A DNA stretch of 17,570 nucleotides from JAEYFP01 sp964566545 (GCA_964566545.1 CAZMIX010000050.1:1-17570); one strand, 5' to 3'; shown: positions 1-7,551, numbered from the stretch's first letter. Notes: generated by a model not told the origin, from the sequence alone. Made by a program: numbers and translations.

Positions 1-135
1 GCATTTCTTCCATCATTTTGGATTGGAAAGCTCATAATGGACGGAACAAATATATTTTCGTTTGTTCTTGGCCTATTATCCTGCTTTATATGGATTATTG
101 TTTTTACAAATAAGTTTTTGCACCGGATCAATTAG
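1..135 (+). CDS. C-terminal fragment of an integral membrane protein
   Basis: Frame 1 is open from the first base to a TAG at 133-135, giving 44 residues. They include one strongly hydrophobic segment rich in Phe, Leu, Ile and Val (about residues 19-36), followed by a short basic end (NKFLHRIN). That is what the last transmembrane helix of a polytopic membrane protein looks like, for example the permease subunit of an ABC-2 type exporter. The fragment is too short to assign a family. The start lies outside the window. An internal ATG at 37 has no convincing ribosome-binding site, so it is unlikely to be a separate small gene. Confidence 0.55.
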   Translation, partial: AFLPSFWIGKLIMDGTNIFSFVLGLLSCFIWIIVFTNKFLHRIN

Positions 136-197
136 ATTTAAATACGAAGAGAAAGACTAGGTGAATAAAAAATGAGCAGCCAAGGGGGAAGTCAGAA

Positions 198-262
198 ATG
201 AAAAAAGAGCCGATGATGAAAGCAGTGAGCCATCTGCTGGTAGTCGCAATGGCAGCAGGGTA
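198..262 (+). other. Stranded signal-peptide coding segment (different frame from the gene body)
   Basis: An ATG at 198 is preceded by a good Shine-Dalgarno (AAGGGGGAA at 182-190). It encodes MKKEPMMKAVSHLLVVAMAAG, a typical short signal peptide with a basic start and a hydrophobic core ending in Ala/Gly. In this frame the sequence then turns into nonsense and stops at 416. In the frame one base back, a recognisable DUF6273 opening (VYMGNRLWRVLDKD) begins at about 260. The most economical reading is one secreted-protein gene with a frame break at about 255-262: a 1-nt loss, a larger deletion not divisible by three, or a sequencing error. Confidence 0.55.
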
Positions 263-265
263 TAT

Positions 266-1675
266 ATGGGGAATCGTCTATGGAGAGTATTGGACAAGGA
301 TAACGCGTCGAATGGTGAAAAGAACTTTGCATTTTTATTTTCAGAGGATGTATTGGCTGCAAATATGGAATATGATCGTTTTTCCACAAACATCGCTTGG
401 GAAAAGTGTTCTCTGAGAAGCTACCTGAATGGCAGCAATAATGCGGGAGGGGAGGATACCTTGTTAGGGAAAATCTTTACGGCTTTGGAGAGAGAAGCGA
501 TTGGAGCTTTGACAAATGCAAATCCCGATACGGATTTTAACAGATCGGGGAACGGCGCCACAGCCGATCTGTTATTTCTGCTTTCTTTGGAGGATATAGA
601 AAATAGTAATTATGGCTTTACCAATTATAATAGAACGAGAGCAGCAGCTGATGGAAATTATATTCCGTTTTGGTGGTGGCTTCGCGCACCTGACAGTTCT
701 GATAGATTTTATAAAAACGTGGCTTATGTGACCCCTTGGGGCATGGTGTATTCGGACATCTATGGCACTGCGAGTAAAGAAGGGGTTCGTCCTGCTTTTA
801 ATTTGGATTTGGATTCGGTTCTTTTTGCGTCTGAGGGCAGGGCGAGCAAATCTTTATCTTTTGCGCCGGCCGGTAATGCGCCAGAAAGCGGAGAACGGGG
901 ATACAGTATATGGAATCTGACGTTGAAGGATCATAACGGAGAGTTTATGGCAAGTCGGACCAATATTGGCGATTTATCTGCCGGAACTAAGGTGACTGTA
1001 AATGTTTCCAGTCTAGGAACCGGCACAGACTATAATCAGATCTCTGCAATGCTGGTAGATGACTCCAATACGGTTCTTGCATATGGGAGAATTTCTGGTA
1101 ATGATGGAGCAAAGACGGGAGATTACGAACTTATCATTCCTTCTGGTATAGGAGAAGCAAGTAAGCTGTATGTGTTTGCGGAAAAGGTAAATTCCTCGGA
1201 CGTTTTAAATTTGACGGATTATGCCTGTGACATGGTGGAGGTTTCAGCTGTAAAGAGTAATGCATCGGCTCCGGTCATTACAACTCCTAAAGAGGAAACG
1301 CCAAAGCCTCTTGGATGGGAGGAAAGTAAGGTGGCTATTGAACAACAGGGACCGTTGTGCCGGGCAGCCTTTCGAGCAGCGAGCCCGATGGAATATCACG
1401 AAGCCTTTTCTTTTAACCTATTATTGGAGGAAAAAGCAACTTATGACAGGAAAGCGGGAAAGTATGTCCTGCATATCCCTGTTGAATATCAAAAAGCGGA
1501 CAGAACTTTCGCCCTCATCGGTGTAGAAAAGGAAGGAAATACAAAACTGTTTACCGATTCGGATAACAGTAATGAAACGATTACCATTGACAATCTGGAG
1601 ATAGGAGGCTATGCGTTCTTACTCATCTATACAGATCAGACACGAACGTCTGCGGCTTCCGCAGGGCTGCCATAA
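266..1675 (+). CDS. DUF6273-type secreted surface protein, apparently frameshifted near its 5' end
   Basis: The 469-residue body opens with a DUF6273-like domain (about residues 1-190): RLWRVLD at the start, a SLRSYLNG element after a Trp, a WWWLRAPD element, and VRPAFNLDLDSVLF at the end. This family is common in extracellular proteins of gut Clostridia and its biochemical role is unknown. Residues about 195-325 look like an all-beta module (NLTLKDHNGEF... to KLYVFAEKVN), which often follows DUF6273. A Pro/Thr/Lys linker near 335-345 leads to a second beta-rich region. No LPXTG or membrane anchor is visible at the C-terminus. The ATG at 266 has no good ribosome-binding site and would leave the protein without a signal peptide. 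The signal peptide lies at 198-262 in another frame, so the gene is probably disrupted. The family call is from memory of the motifs. Confidence 0.7.
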   Translation: MGNRLWRVLDKDNASNGEKNFAFLFSEDVLAANMEYDRFSTNIAWEKCSLRSYLNGSNNAGGEDTLLGKIFTALEREAIGALTNANPDTDFNRSGNGATADLLFLLSLEDIENSNYGFTNYNRTRAAADGNYIPFWWWLRAPDSSDRFYKNVAYVTPWGMVYSDIYGTASKEGVRPAFNLDLDSVLFASEGRASKSLSFAPAGNAPESGERGYSIWNLTLKDHNGEFMASRTNIGDLSAGTKVTVNVSSLGTGTDYNQISAMLVDDSNTVLAYGRISGNDGAKTGDYELIIPSGIGEASKLYVFAEKVNSSDVLNLTDYACDMVEVSAVKSNASAPVITTPKEETPKPLGWEESKVAIEQQGPLCRAAFRAASPMEYHEAFSFNLLLEEKATYDRKAGKYVLHIPVEYQKADRTFALIGVEKEGNTKLFTDSDNSNETITIDNLEIGGYAFLLIYTDQTRTSAASAGLP

Positions 1676-1775
1676 TAGTTTTATATCAAAGTGATTTTGG
1701 GGTTTTCGTGAAATGTACTCAAAATCCCCATAAAAGTTTGTGAATTATTTGCCGTTAAATCTATTGCTTCGTTTA

Positions 1776-1812
1776 TTGACATTATAAAAGTTTACTTTAT
1801 AATTTAAGTAAA
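1776..1812 (+). promoter_or_regulatory. Promoter of the LacI-family gene with a palindrome around its -10 box
   Basis: TTGACA (1776-1781) and TATAAT (1798-1803) are both perfect sigma-A boxes, 16 nt apart. The -10 box lies in the spacer of an inverted repeat, TTTACTT (1791-1797), 8 nt, AAGTAAA (1806-1812). A protein bound to it would block RNA polymerase. The gene downstream encodes a repressor-type protein, so autoregulation is the natural inference. The palindrome lacks the central CG usual for LacI operators, so this is not certain. Confidence 0.65.
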
Positions 1813-1876
1813 TTAATATTTTTTTAAAGCAAATGAATTAAATAACCACTAAAAAGCAGAGGGGAAGGGTATTATA

Positions 1877-2899
1877 ATGGCAAAAGCGGTCAAGCTGGCG
1901 GATATTGCGGAAATTATGAAGGTCAGTAAGGTCACGGTTTCCAAGGCTCTGTCGGATCAAAAGGGCGTCAGTGAGGAAATGCGTAAAAAAATTAAAAAGC
2001 TGGCTCAGGAAATGGGGTATAAATCCCCTTCTGCGGAAAAGCTGTCAAAGGCAAGAAAGAGTTATAATATAGGGGTACTGGTTTCGGAGAGGTATTTTGA
2101 CCAATATGAATCTTTTTACTGGCAGATGTATCAGGCGGTAGCGACCAAGGCGGTTTCCAAGGAATGCTTTACCATGCTTGAGGTGCTAAGCAGTGAAAAT
2201 GAGCAGAAACTGGAGCTGCCAAAACTTTTGCAGGAGGATAAGGTTGACGGACTGATTATTATTGGGCTGTTGAAGGAAGCTTACTTGAGCATGATGGAGC
2301 AAAAGAGCAAGATTCCGTTAGTCTGTCTTGACTTTTATGACCGAAAGCATGGATGCGATGCCGTCATTACTGATAATTATTATGGAATGTATAAGCTGAC
2401 GGATTATTTATTTGAGATGGGGCATGTAGAAATTGCCTATGTGGGCACCCTGCTTTATACGGGCAGTATTACCGACCGATTTTTTGGCTACTCCAGAGCC
2501 CTTTTAGAACATGGGCAGAAGGTAAGGGATGAGTGGATTATAGAGGACAGAAACCTGGAGGACGGCCAGAGGAATCCGGATTTTACTTTCCGGTTACCCG
2601 AGAAAATGCCTACTGCCTTTGCCTGCAACTGTGATCTGAGCGCAGGAATATTGATTAATGTCCTTCAGGAAAAGGGCTACCGGGTGCCGGAGGATATTTC
2701 CGTCATCGGATTTGACAATTATATTCATCCGGGGATCTGCAATGTGGGAATTACCACTTATGAGGTGGATATTAGGGAAATGGCAAGAAGAACCATTAAC
2801 AACCTCATACGCAAAATGTGCGGGGAATATTATAAGCAGGGACTTACGATCGTGGAGGGTCGTGTTATTTTAAAGGACAGTGTAAAAAAAATTAAATAA
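1877..2899 (+). CDS. LacI/GalR-family transcriptional regulator
   Basis: A 340-residue protein, the usual length for the family. Residues about 6-25 form the N-terminal helix-turn-helix (KLADIAEIMKVSKVTVSKAL), followed by the hinge region with the family pattern VSEEMRKKIKKLAQEMGY. Residues about 62-335 form the periplasmic-binding-protein-like effector domain. It carries typical LacI segments: DGLIIIG, the ITDNYYGMYKLTDYL helix, GYSRALLEHG, and the late PEDISVIGFDN stretch. The start is supported by GAGGGGAAGG about 8 nt upstream of ATG. Such proteins repress sugar-utilisation operons until a sugar binds. The sugar importer at 4179-7551 is the likely target, though the AraC gene lies between them on the opposite strand. 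The effector cannot be read from the sequence. Confidence 0.93.
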   Translation: MAKAVKLADIAEIMKVSKVTVSKALSDQKGVSEEMRKKIKKLAQEMGYKSPSAEKLSKARKSYNIGVLVSERYFDQYESFYWQMYQAVATKAVSKECFTMLEVLSSENEQKLELPKLLQEDKVDGLIIIGLLKEAYLSMMEQKSKIPLVCLDFYDRKHGCDAVITDNYYGMYKLTDYLFEMGHVEIAYVGTLLYTGSITDRFFGYSRALLEHGQKVRDEWIIEDRNLEDGQRNPDFTFRLPEKMPTAFACNCDLSAGILINVLQEKGYRVPEDISVIGFDNYIHPGICNVGITTYEVDIREMARRTINNLIRKMCGEYYKQGLTIVEGRVILKDSVKKIK

Positions 2900-2918
2900 T
2901 AAAAGAATCAAAGTAAAA

Positions 2919-2956
2919 ATAAGCGGCGGATGACTAAATAGTCATCCGCTGCTTAT
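2919..2956 (-). terminator. Hairpin terminator between convergent regulator genes
   Basis: A 17-bp stem (2919-2935 with 2940-2956, one G-T wobble) closes a 4-nt loop. Reading leftwards, the stem is followed by TTTTTACTTTG, so it is a good Rho-independent terminator for the AraC gene. Reading rightwards there is no clear T-run, so for the LacI gene it may only stall or protect the transcript. The right arm contains the last sense codons of the AraC gene, and its stop codon overlaps the loop. Confidence 0.75.
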
Positions 2957-3830
2957 ATTCTGCCGGTGTGTATCGGGTAAATTTCTTAAACAAGGAAATA
3001 AAGTGATTCGTGTTATCAATGCCTACCATACTGCCTATTTCATGTACCCGGTGGTTGGTAGTGACAAGCAAGTGCTTCGCAATCTCAATGCGCCGTTTGT
3101 TTAAGTACTGTACGGGGGAGGTGCCAAAGACCTGACCGAATTCCCGGCACAATCTATATTTGCTGATATGGAACCGTTCTTCGAGTTCGTCCAGAGAGTG
3201 ACTTTTTTGAAACTCATTGTCAAAAAGGGTTCGCATTTCCTCTAGATAGGCGGGCACCGGGGAAGCGGGAGCCTTGTCCCTTAGCTGATAAAGAAGACAG
3301 TCGGTCACTACCCGGTCAATTAGGGCAGAAACAGAAAGAGCACCGGCAGGGCTGTTATTGTCGCACTGATGCAAAAGCTTTTCCAGACACAGTGCCGTTT
3401 CCGAATAGACGGAAATAGGCATAAGCGGAATGGTTCGGGGAGGCAGCAGGTTAAAATGTTGGGAAAGTCCGGCTCCATTTAAAAAGAGCACCTGATATTT
3501 CCAGGGGTCAATGGCCACATCAATCCGGAAACGTGAACGGCAGTCAAGAAGTAGCAGGGAGGGGTGAATCAGGGTATGAACCTGATTCTCGACAGTCAGC
3601 TTGCCGCAGCCTTCTTTTGTATAAAGCAGAAGAAAGCAATCCATGGAACGGATATCGAAAGAAAAAGGCTGGGTGGCTGTCACAAGCCCTCCGGCATAGG
3701 CTAAAAAGGGAGGGGAACAGTTTGCATCCGGTAAAGGATAGGGATGGCCGAGGAAGTCTTCCGGCTTTCGCTGGGCAGGCAGCTTGGGATCTGAGGCAAA
3801 GGATGTTAATAAAATTGATTTTATATTCAT
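2934..3830 (-). CDS. AraC-family transcriptional regulator
   Basis: A 298-residue protein. The N-terminal half (about residues 1-185) is the cupin-like effector-binding domain found in sugar-responsive AraC proteins. The C-terminal ~100 residues hold two helix-turn-helix motifs: SLDELEERFHISKYRLCREF, then HRVHEIGSMVGIDNTNHFIS, followed by the signature FKKFTRYTPAEYKQR. The start is firm: AAGGAGG lies 8 nt before ATG on the minus strand, and a TTGATT/TATAAT promoter lies upstream. It is divergent from the ABC importer at 4179, an arrangement typical of a local activator, and convergent with the LacI gene. The importer may therefore be under both an activator and a repressor; that pairing is inference. 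Confidence 0.92.
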   Translation of the reverse strand: MNIKSILLTSFASDPKLPAQRKPEDFLGHPYPLPDANCSPPFLAYAGGLVTATQPFSFDIRSMDCFLLLYTKEGCGKLTVENQVHTLIHPSLLLLDCRSRFRIDVAIDPWKYQVLFLNGAGLSQHFNLLPPRTIPLMPISVYSETALCLEKLLHQCDNNSPAGALSVSALIDRVVTDCLLYQLRDKAPASPVPAYLEEMRTLFDNEFQKSHSLDELEERFHISKYRLCREFGQVFGTSPVQYLNKRRIEIAKHLLVTTNHRVHEIGSMVGIDNTNHFISLFKKFTRYTPAEYKQRMTI

Positions 3831-3861
3831 TTACTTAACCTCCTTAAATGAGTTCCTATAA

Positions 3862-3890
3862 ATTATAATATAATTTTAGACAGAAATCAA
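3862..3890 (-). promoter_or_regulatory. Promoter of the AraC-family gene
   Basis: On the minus strand, TTGATT (plus-strand 3885-3890) and a perfect TATAAT (3862-3867) are separated by 17 nt. The start codon lies about 32 nt further on, after an AAGGAGG ribosome-binding site. The match to the sigma-A consensus is strong enough for constitutive expression. Confidence 0.7.
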
Positions 3891-4032
3891 ATAAAGAAAA
3901 AGAAATAAACTAAATGAAATGGTTAAAAAAATAGCTTAAAAGGCTAAAATAATATTAAAAATAAAAAAATGAAAATAAAAACATATAAAAAATAAACAAA
4001 AACAGGCATTTAAAATTGTGAAAAAAGAAGAA
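3891..4032. other. A-rich intergenic stretch between divergent promoters
   Basis: The divergent intergenic region 3831-4178 has no gene. Its middle part, about 3891-4032, is extremely rich in A on the plus strand, with repeated A-tracts and very little G or C. It probably forms bent DNA. The last part (AAAAAAGAAGAA, 4021-4032) directly abuts the -35 box of the importer promoter, the position of an UP element. A short inverted repeat (TAGC 3932-3935, GCTA 3943-3946) is too weak to interpret. Confidence 0.5.
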
Positions 4033-4061
4033 TTGACTAAAATGGACAATAATAGTATATT
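4033..4061 (+). promoter_or_regulatory. Promoter of the sugar ABC importer operon
   Basis: TTGACT (4033-4038) and TATATT (4056-4061) are 17 nt apart and preceded by an A-rich UP-like stretch. Transcription would begin near 4068 and give a 5' leader of about 110 nt before the binding-protein gene at 4179, which leaves room for operator sites in the leader. Confidence 0.6.
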
Positions 4062-4115
4062 AATTGCAATAATAAGCGATGATTAAAAAATCAAATTAAA
4101 TATAATTAAAATTAA

Positions 4116-4155
4116 GTTACATTAGTAACGAGTTTATAAATGGTTTAAGCAACCA
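4116..4155 (+). promoter_or_regulatory. Two adjacent palindromes in the importer leader (candidate operators)
   Basis: GTTAC-ATTA-GTAAC (4116-4129) and TGGTT-TAAGC-AACCA (4141-4155) are perfect short inverted repeats. They lie between the predicted transcription start and the ribosome-binding site at 4162-4168. Both lie in otherwise A/T-rich, repeat-free DNA. Either could be a site for the neighbouring LacI or AraC regulator. Neither matches the palindrome at 1791-1812, so a shared regulator is not shown. Confidence 0.4.
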
Positions 4156-4178
4156 ATTAAAAAGGAGGATAAGTTATT

Positions 4179-5615
4179 ATGAAACTCAAAAAAGTTTTAG
4201 CGCTTGGTATGACAGCCATTCTTGCCTTGTCTATGGTAGGATGCGGCAGCACAGCGACAGAAACCGCAACAGAAACAGCAGCAGAGCCAACCGAAGCAGC
4301 AGAGGCTCCTGCAGAGACAGAAGCAACAGAAGCAGAAGCGCCCACAGGTGTTCCTTATTACTCTCAGATTACTTTGGGACAGGATTACGCAGACCTGACC
4401 GCAAGCATTAAGTGGATTCATCACAAGACAGACCGTGAAGAAGACGGTTCCATCGCAAAGATGATTGCCGAATTCAATAAGGTATATCCGAACATTACAG
4501 TTGATACAGAAGGCGTTACCGATTACGGCGAGGATTCCCTTTTGCGTTTATCCACCGGCGAGTGGGGCGATATCATGATGATCCCTGCAGTAGATAAGGC
4601 AGATTTCCCTACCTACTTTCAGCCGTTTGATACCTTTGAAAATTTGGATAAGGAAATTAACTTTGCTATTGATAAGGAAAAAGACGGCTTGGCTTATGGC
4701 GTTCCTTACATGGGCAATGCACAGGGCGTTCTTTACAACAAGGCAGTGTTTGAAGCTGCAGGTATTACAGAGCTTCCAAAGACTACCGAAGCGTTTATTG
4801 CAGCTTTGCAGTTGATCAAAGACAATACAGATGCAATTCCTCTTTATACGAACTATGCGGCAGGCTGGACCATGGGCGCATGGGATGCTTATGTCGGAAC
4901 CGTTACAGACGGTGATGCAGACTTCTTAAATCAGAAGCTGGTACATACGGCAGATCCTTTTGCAGATCCTGGCGACGGCACAGGTCTTTACAACTTATAT
5001 AAGATCTTATATGATGCAGTTGCGAATGACTTAATTGAAGACGACTATACAACTACCGACTGGGAAGGCTGCAAGGGCATGCTCAACAGAGGCGAAATCG
5101 GAACAATGGTACTTGGCTCCTGGGCACACGCACAGATGGCAGAAGCAGGTGATACTCCTGAAAACGTAGGTTACATGCCGTTCCCTATCACAGTAGGCGG
5201 AACCCAGTATGCAATGGCCGGCGGCGACTATAACTATGGGATCAATGTGAATTCATCAGACGAAAACAAGACAGCGGCAATTGTATTCGTTAAGTGGATG
5301 ACGGAAGAATCCGGCTGGTGCTATGCAGAAGGCGGCTACACAGTAGACAAAGATGGCGAGAACCCTGCTTTATATGAATCTTTTGCAGGCTGCGAGCTGT
5401 TATCTAATGGAGCTTCCTTACCTGGAGAAGATGACCTTTTGAACCAGATGAATGCTGAATCTGAATTGCTGATCAATCAGGGCGGAGATGCTAAGGTACA
5501 GAGAATCGTGGAAGCAGCAGCTACCGGTTCTAAGACCTATGATGAAGTTATGACCGAATGGACAGCAGCTTGGAATGACGCTCAGGACTATCTGGGAATT
5601 GAAGTAAATCAGTAA
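4179..5615 (+). CDS. Carbohydrate ABC transporter substrate-binding lipoprotein (extracellular family 1)
   Basis: A 478-residue precursor. The signal peptide ends in a lipobox, SMVGC, with the lipidated cysteine at residue 22. An Ala/Glu/Thr-rich linker follows (about residues 25-58), then a type-1 sugar-binding-protein fold. Family features are IAEFNKVYPNITVD near the start, the hinge-region stretch PYMGNAQGVLYNKAVFEAAGI, KGMLNRGEIGTMVLGSWA, and a late AMAGGDYNYGINVN segment. The start is set by AAAGGAGG about 10 nt upstream. As a membrane-anchored protein outside the cell it captures the sugar for the two permeases encoded next. The particular sugar cannot be read from sequence. A hairpin follows the gene and probably keeps its mRNA more abundant than the permease part. 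Confidence 0.93.
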   Translation: MKLKKVLALGMTAILALSMVGCGSTATETATETAAEPTEAAEAPAETEATEAEAPTGVPYYSQITLGQDYADLTASIKWIHHKTDREEDGSIAKMIAEFNKVYPNITVDTEGVTDYGEDSLLRLSTGEWGDIMMIPAVDKADFPTYFQPFDTFENLDKEINFAIDKEKDGLAYGVPYMGNAQGVLYNKAVFEAAGITELPKTTEAFIAALQLIKDNTDAIPLYTNYAAGWTMGAWDAYVGTVTDGDADFLNQKLVHTADPFADPGDGTGLYNLYKILYDAVANDLIEDDYTTTDWEGCKGMLNRGEIGTMVLGSWAHAQMAEAGDTPENVGYMPFPITVGGTQYAMAGGDYNYGINVNSSDENKTAAIVFVKWMTEESGWCYAEGGYTVDKDGENPALYESFAGCELLSNGASLPGEDDLLNQMNAESELLINQGGDAKVQRIVEAAATGSKTYDEVMTEWTAAWNDAQDYLGIEVNQ

Positions 5616-5642
5616 GATATATAAAGTTATCATTAGTGAATA

Positions 5643-5678
5643 TTTGAGCCAAGAGGAGGAATATCCTCTTGGCTTAAA
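5643..5678 (+). promoter_or_regulatory. Intercistronic hairpin between binding protein and first permease
   Basis: A 15-bp stem (5643-5657 with 5664-5678, one G-T wobble) with a 6-nt loop begins 27 nt after the binding-protein stop codon. No T-run follows, so it is not a standard terminator. Hairpins at this place in solute-binding-protein operons commonly block 3' exonucleases or partly terminate, raising binding protein over permease. The right arm ends 19 nt before the permease start codon. Confidence 0.7.
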
Positions 5679-5697
5679 TTATCAGGAGGAAGAGCGT

Positions 5698-6702
5698 ATG
5701 TCGTCAATATCTCAAGCGGTTAAACCGAGAAAAAGAACATTTGGGCAATGGCTGGGAAGCAGGGATGGTCAAAAAATACTGGTTATGATAACGTTTATGA
5801 TGATACCTTTGCTATTGCTGTTTACCTTTACTTATCTTCCCTTTGCGGAGATGTTTGGTTTTAGCTTTTATAATATGAAGTATACAGGCACAAGAACCTT
5901 TGTCGGCCTGAAAAATTACATTAGGGTATTTCAGCGTGAGGACTGCTTTGGCGCATTGAAATTAAGTTTGTATTACATGGCCGGTTCTGTTGTGCAGCTG
6001 GTTCTGTCCCTTTATTTGGCAACGGTATTAAGCTTTAAAGTAAAAGGGGGAAGCCTTTTTAAAGGATTCATGTTTTTCCCATTTTTAATTAATGGTATTG
6101 CCATTGGTTTTATTTTTAAATTTTTCTTCACCAGAGGCTTTGTGTTTGATACAGTGCTTCAGTGGTGTGGCTTTAATCTTGAAAATCTTCCGTATTGGTT
6201 AAAGGATCAGAGTATTAATAATATATCTCTGGTAGGCACTTCCGTATGGCGGTATTTCGGGCAGAACATGGTACTTTTCATCGGTGCCATTATGTCCGTT
6301 GATTCTGAGCTGTATGAAGCGGCAATGTTAGACGGTGCAAATAGATTTCAGCAGTTTAAGTACATTATTCTGCCCAGCATTAAAACAATCATTACTTTAA
6401 ATGTTATCCTGTCGATTACCGGTTCGCTAAGTGCATTTGAACCCTCCTACGTAATCACCAGCGGCGGAAACGGAACAGCGACCTACTTCGTGGTAATGCA
6501 TGAGATTGCGCATACCCAACAGAGAGTCGGGCTCGCATCGGCAATGGCGATTATCCTGTTGGTGATTATCTTTGCGGCAACCATACTTCAGAAGCTGTTC
6601 TTTAAGTATGTATTCAGAAGCGCAGAAGATGAGGATTTAAATGCAACCATAAAGCGCGATAAAAAAATTGCCAGAATAGCGGCGAGAAAGGCGGGAAGAT
6701 AA
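5698..6702 (+). CDS. Carbohydrate ABC transporter permease, MalF/UgpA/LplB type
   Basis: A 334-residue inner-membrane protein with about six transmembrane helices. The first is near residues 23-45 (LVMITFMMIPLLLLFTFTYL). The cytoplasmic EAA loop that docks on the ATPase is visible near residue 207 as EAAMLDGANRFQQFKYIILP. ATG 5698 is chosen because AGGAGG ends 8 nt before it. A longer reading from TTG 5644 has no ribosome-binding site and would lie inside the intercistronic hairpin. The stop codon directly abuts the next start (TAA-ATG at 6700-6705), so the two permeases are translationally coupled. With its partner it forms the heterodimeric channel of a CUT1-type sugar importer. Confidence 0.93.
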   Translation: MSSISQAVKPRKRTFGQWLGSRDGQKILVMITFMMIPLLLLFTFTYLPFAEMFGFSFYNMKYTGTRTFVGLKNYIRVFQREDCFGALKLSLYYMAGSVVQLVLSLYLATVLSFKVKGGSLFKGFMFFPFLINGIAIGFIFKFFFTRGFVFDTVLQWCGFNLENLPYWLKDQSINNISLVGTSVWRYFGQNMVLFIGAIMSVDSELYEAAMLDGANRFQQFKYIILPSIKTIITLNVILSITGSLSAFEPSYVITSGGNGTATYFVVMHEIAHTQQRVGLASAMAIILLVIIFAATILQKLFFKYVFRSAEDEDLNATIKRDKKIARIAARKAGR

Positions 6703-7551
6703 ATGACGGTTCTTCAAAGAATAGCTAGATACGGTTTGAGTTTTTTGAAATATTTATCGTTGGTATTTTTCTCTATCGTTGCGGTTTTGCCCATTATATC
6801 CTGTGTGATTACTGCTTTTAAAACAGATACAGAATACCAGCAGACCAATGTGATGGTTCTGCCGGAAAGCTGGCTGAACTTTTCGAATTTTATTCAGGCC
6901 TTTCAGAGGGCAAACATGGGGAAAGCATTTATAAACTCCGTGATTATTCTGGTTTTTGTTCTGCTTGCTTCGGTTTTTATCGGTACGCAGCTTGCTTATA
7001 TTTTAAATCGGTTTAAGTTTCCGGGGAATAATCTGATCAGAAATCTGTTTTTGTTTGCGTCTCTCCTTCCCGGTATTGCCATGCAGATTGCTGTTTATGA
7101 AATCATGTTTAAGCTGGGTTTTATCAACTCCATCATTGGCTATATTATTATGATGTGTGGAACGGATGTTATTTCGATTTATATCTATATTCAGTTTTTT
7201 GAAAATATTGAGTATTCGCTGGATGAGTCGGCTATTATGGATGGAGCCTCCTACTTTACTATTTTTTATAGGATCTTATTTCCTCTGTTAAAACCGGCAA
7301 TCGTAACGGCCTGCATTTTAAAGGGCGTGGGTACTTATAATGAATATTATTCCGCAAATCTTTATCTTCAGAATAAAAAGTCTTTGCCCACGGTGGCGAC
7401 CTCTCTTTATACCTTCGTTGGGCCTTTGGGAAGTAAGTATAATTTGATCTGTGCCGGTGTTATTATTTCACTGCTGCCTGCACTGATTTTATTTATTACC
7501 TGTCAGAAACAGATTTATAGCGGATTAACTGCGGGCGCCGTAAAGGGCTGA
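6703..7551 (+). CDS. Carbohydrate ABC transporter permease, MalG/UgpE/LplC type
   Basis: A 282-residue inner-membrane protein with about six helices. Early features are an N-terminal helix near residues 14-38 and the family motif TAFKTDTEYQQ just after it. The EAA loop is ESAIMDGASYFTIFYRILFP followed by LLKPAIVTA. It ends with the basic-hydrophobic tail IYSGLTAGAVKG, typical of this subfamily. It is the second half of the translocation pore and starts immediately after the stop of the first permease. No ATP-binding gene follows; CUT1 importers in Firmicutes often share an MsmK/UgpC-type ATPase encoded elsewhere. Confidence 0.94.
   Translation: MTVLQRIARYGLSFLKYLSLVFFSIVAVLPIISCVITAFKTDTEYQQTNVMVLPESWLNFSNFIQAFQRANMGKAFINSVIILVFVLLASVFIGTQLAYILNRFKFPGNNLIRNLFLFASLLPGIAMQIAVYEIMFKLGFINSIIGYIIMMCGTDVISIYIYIQFFENIEYSLDESAIMDGASYFTIFYRILFPLLKPAIVTACILKGVGTYNEYYSANLYLQNKKSLPTVATSLYTFVGPLGSKYNLICAGVIISLLPALILFITCQKQIYSGLTAGAVKG

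Noticed and set aside
172..201. Nine-codon open frame overlapping the signal-peptide start (ATGA)
   Set aside because: No ribosome-binding site and no recognisable leader-peptide features; most likely chance.
1696..1731. Weak inverted repeat GGGGTTTT / AAAATCCCC after the DUF6273 gene
   Set aside because: Needs a bulge or mismatch and has no T-tract, so it is not a convincing terminator.
4121..4138. Possible catabolite-responsive element around TTAGTAACGAGTTTA
   Set aside because: Only the central CG and scattered positions match the cre consensus; too many mismatches.
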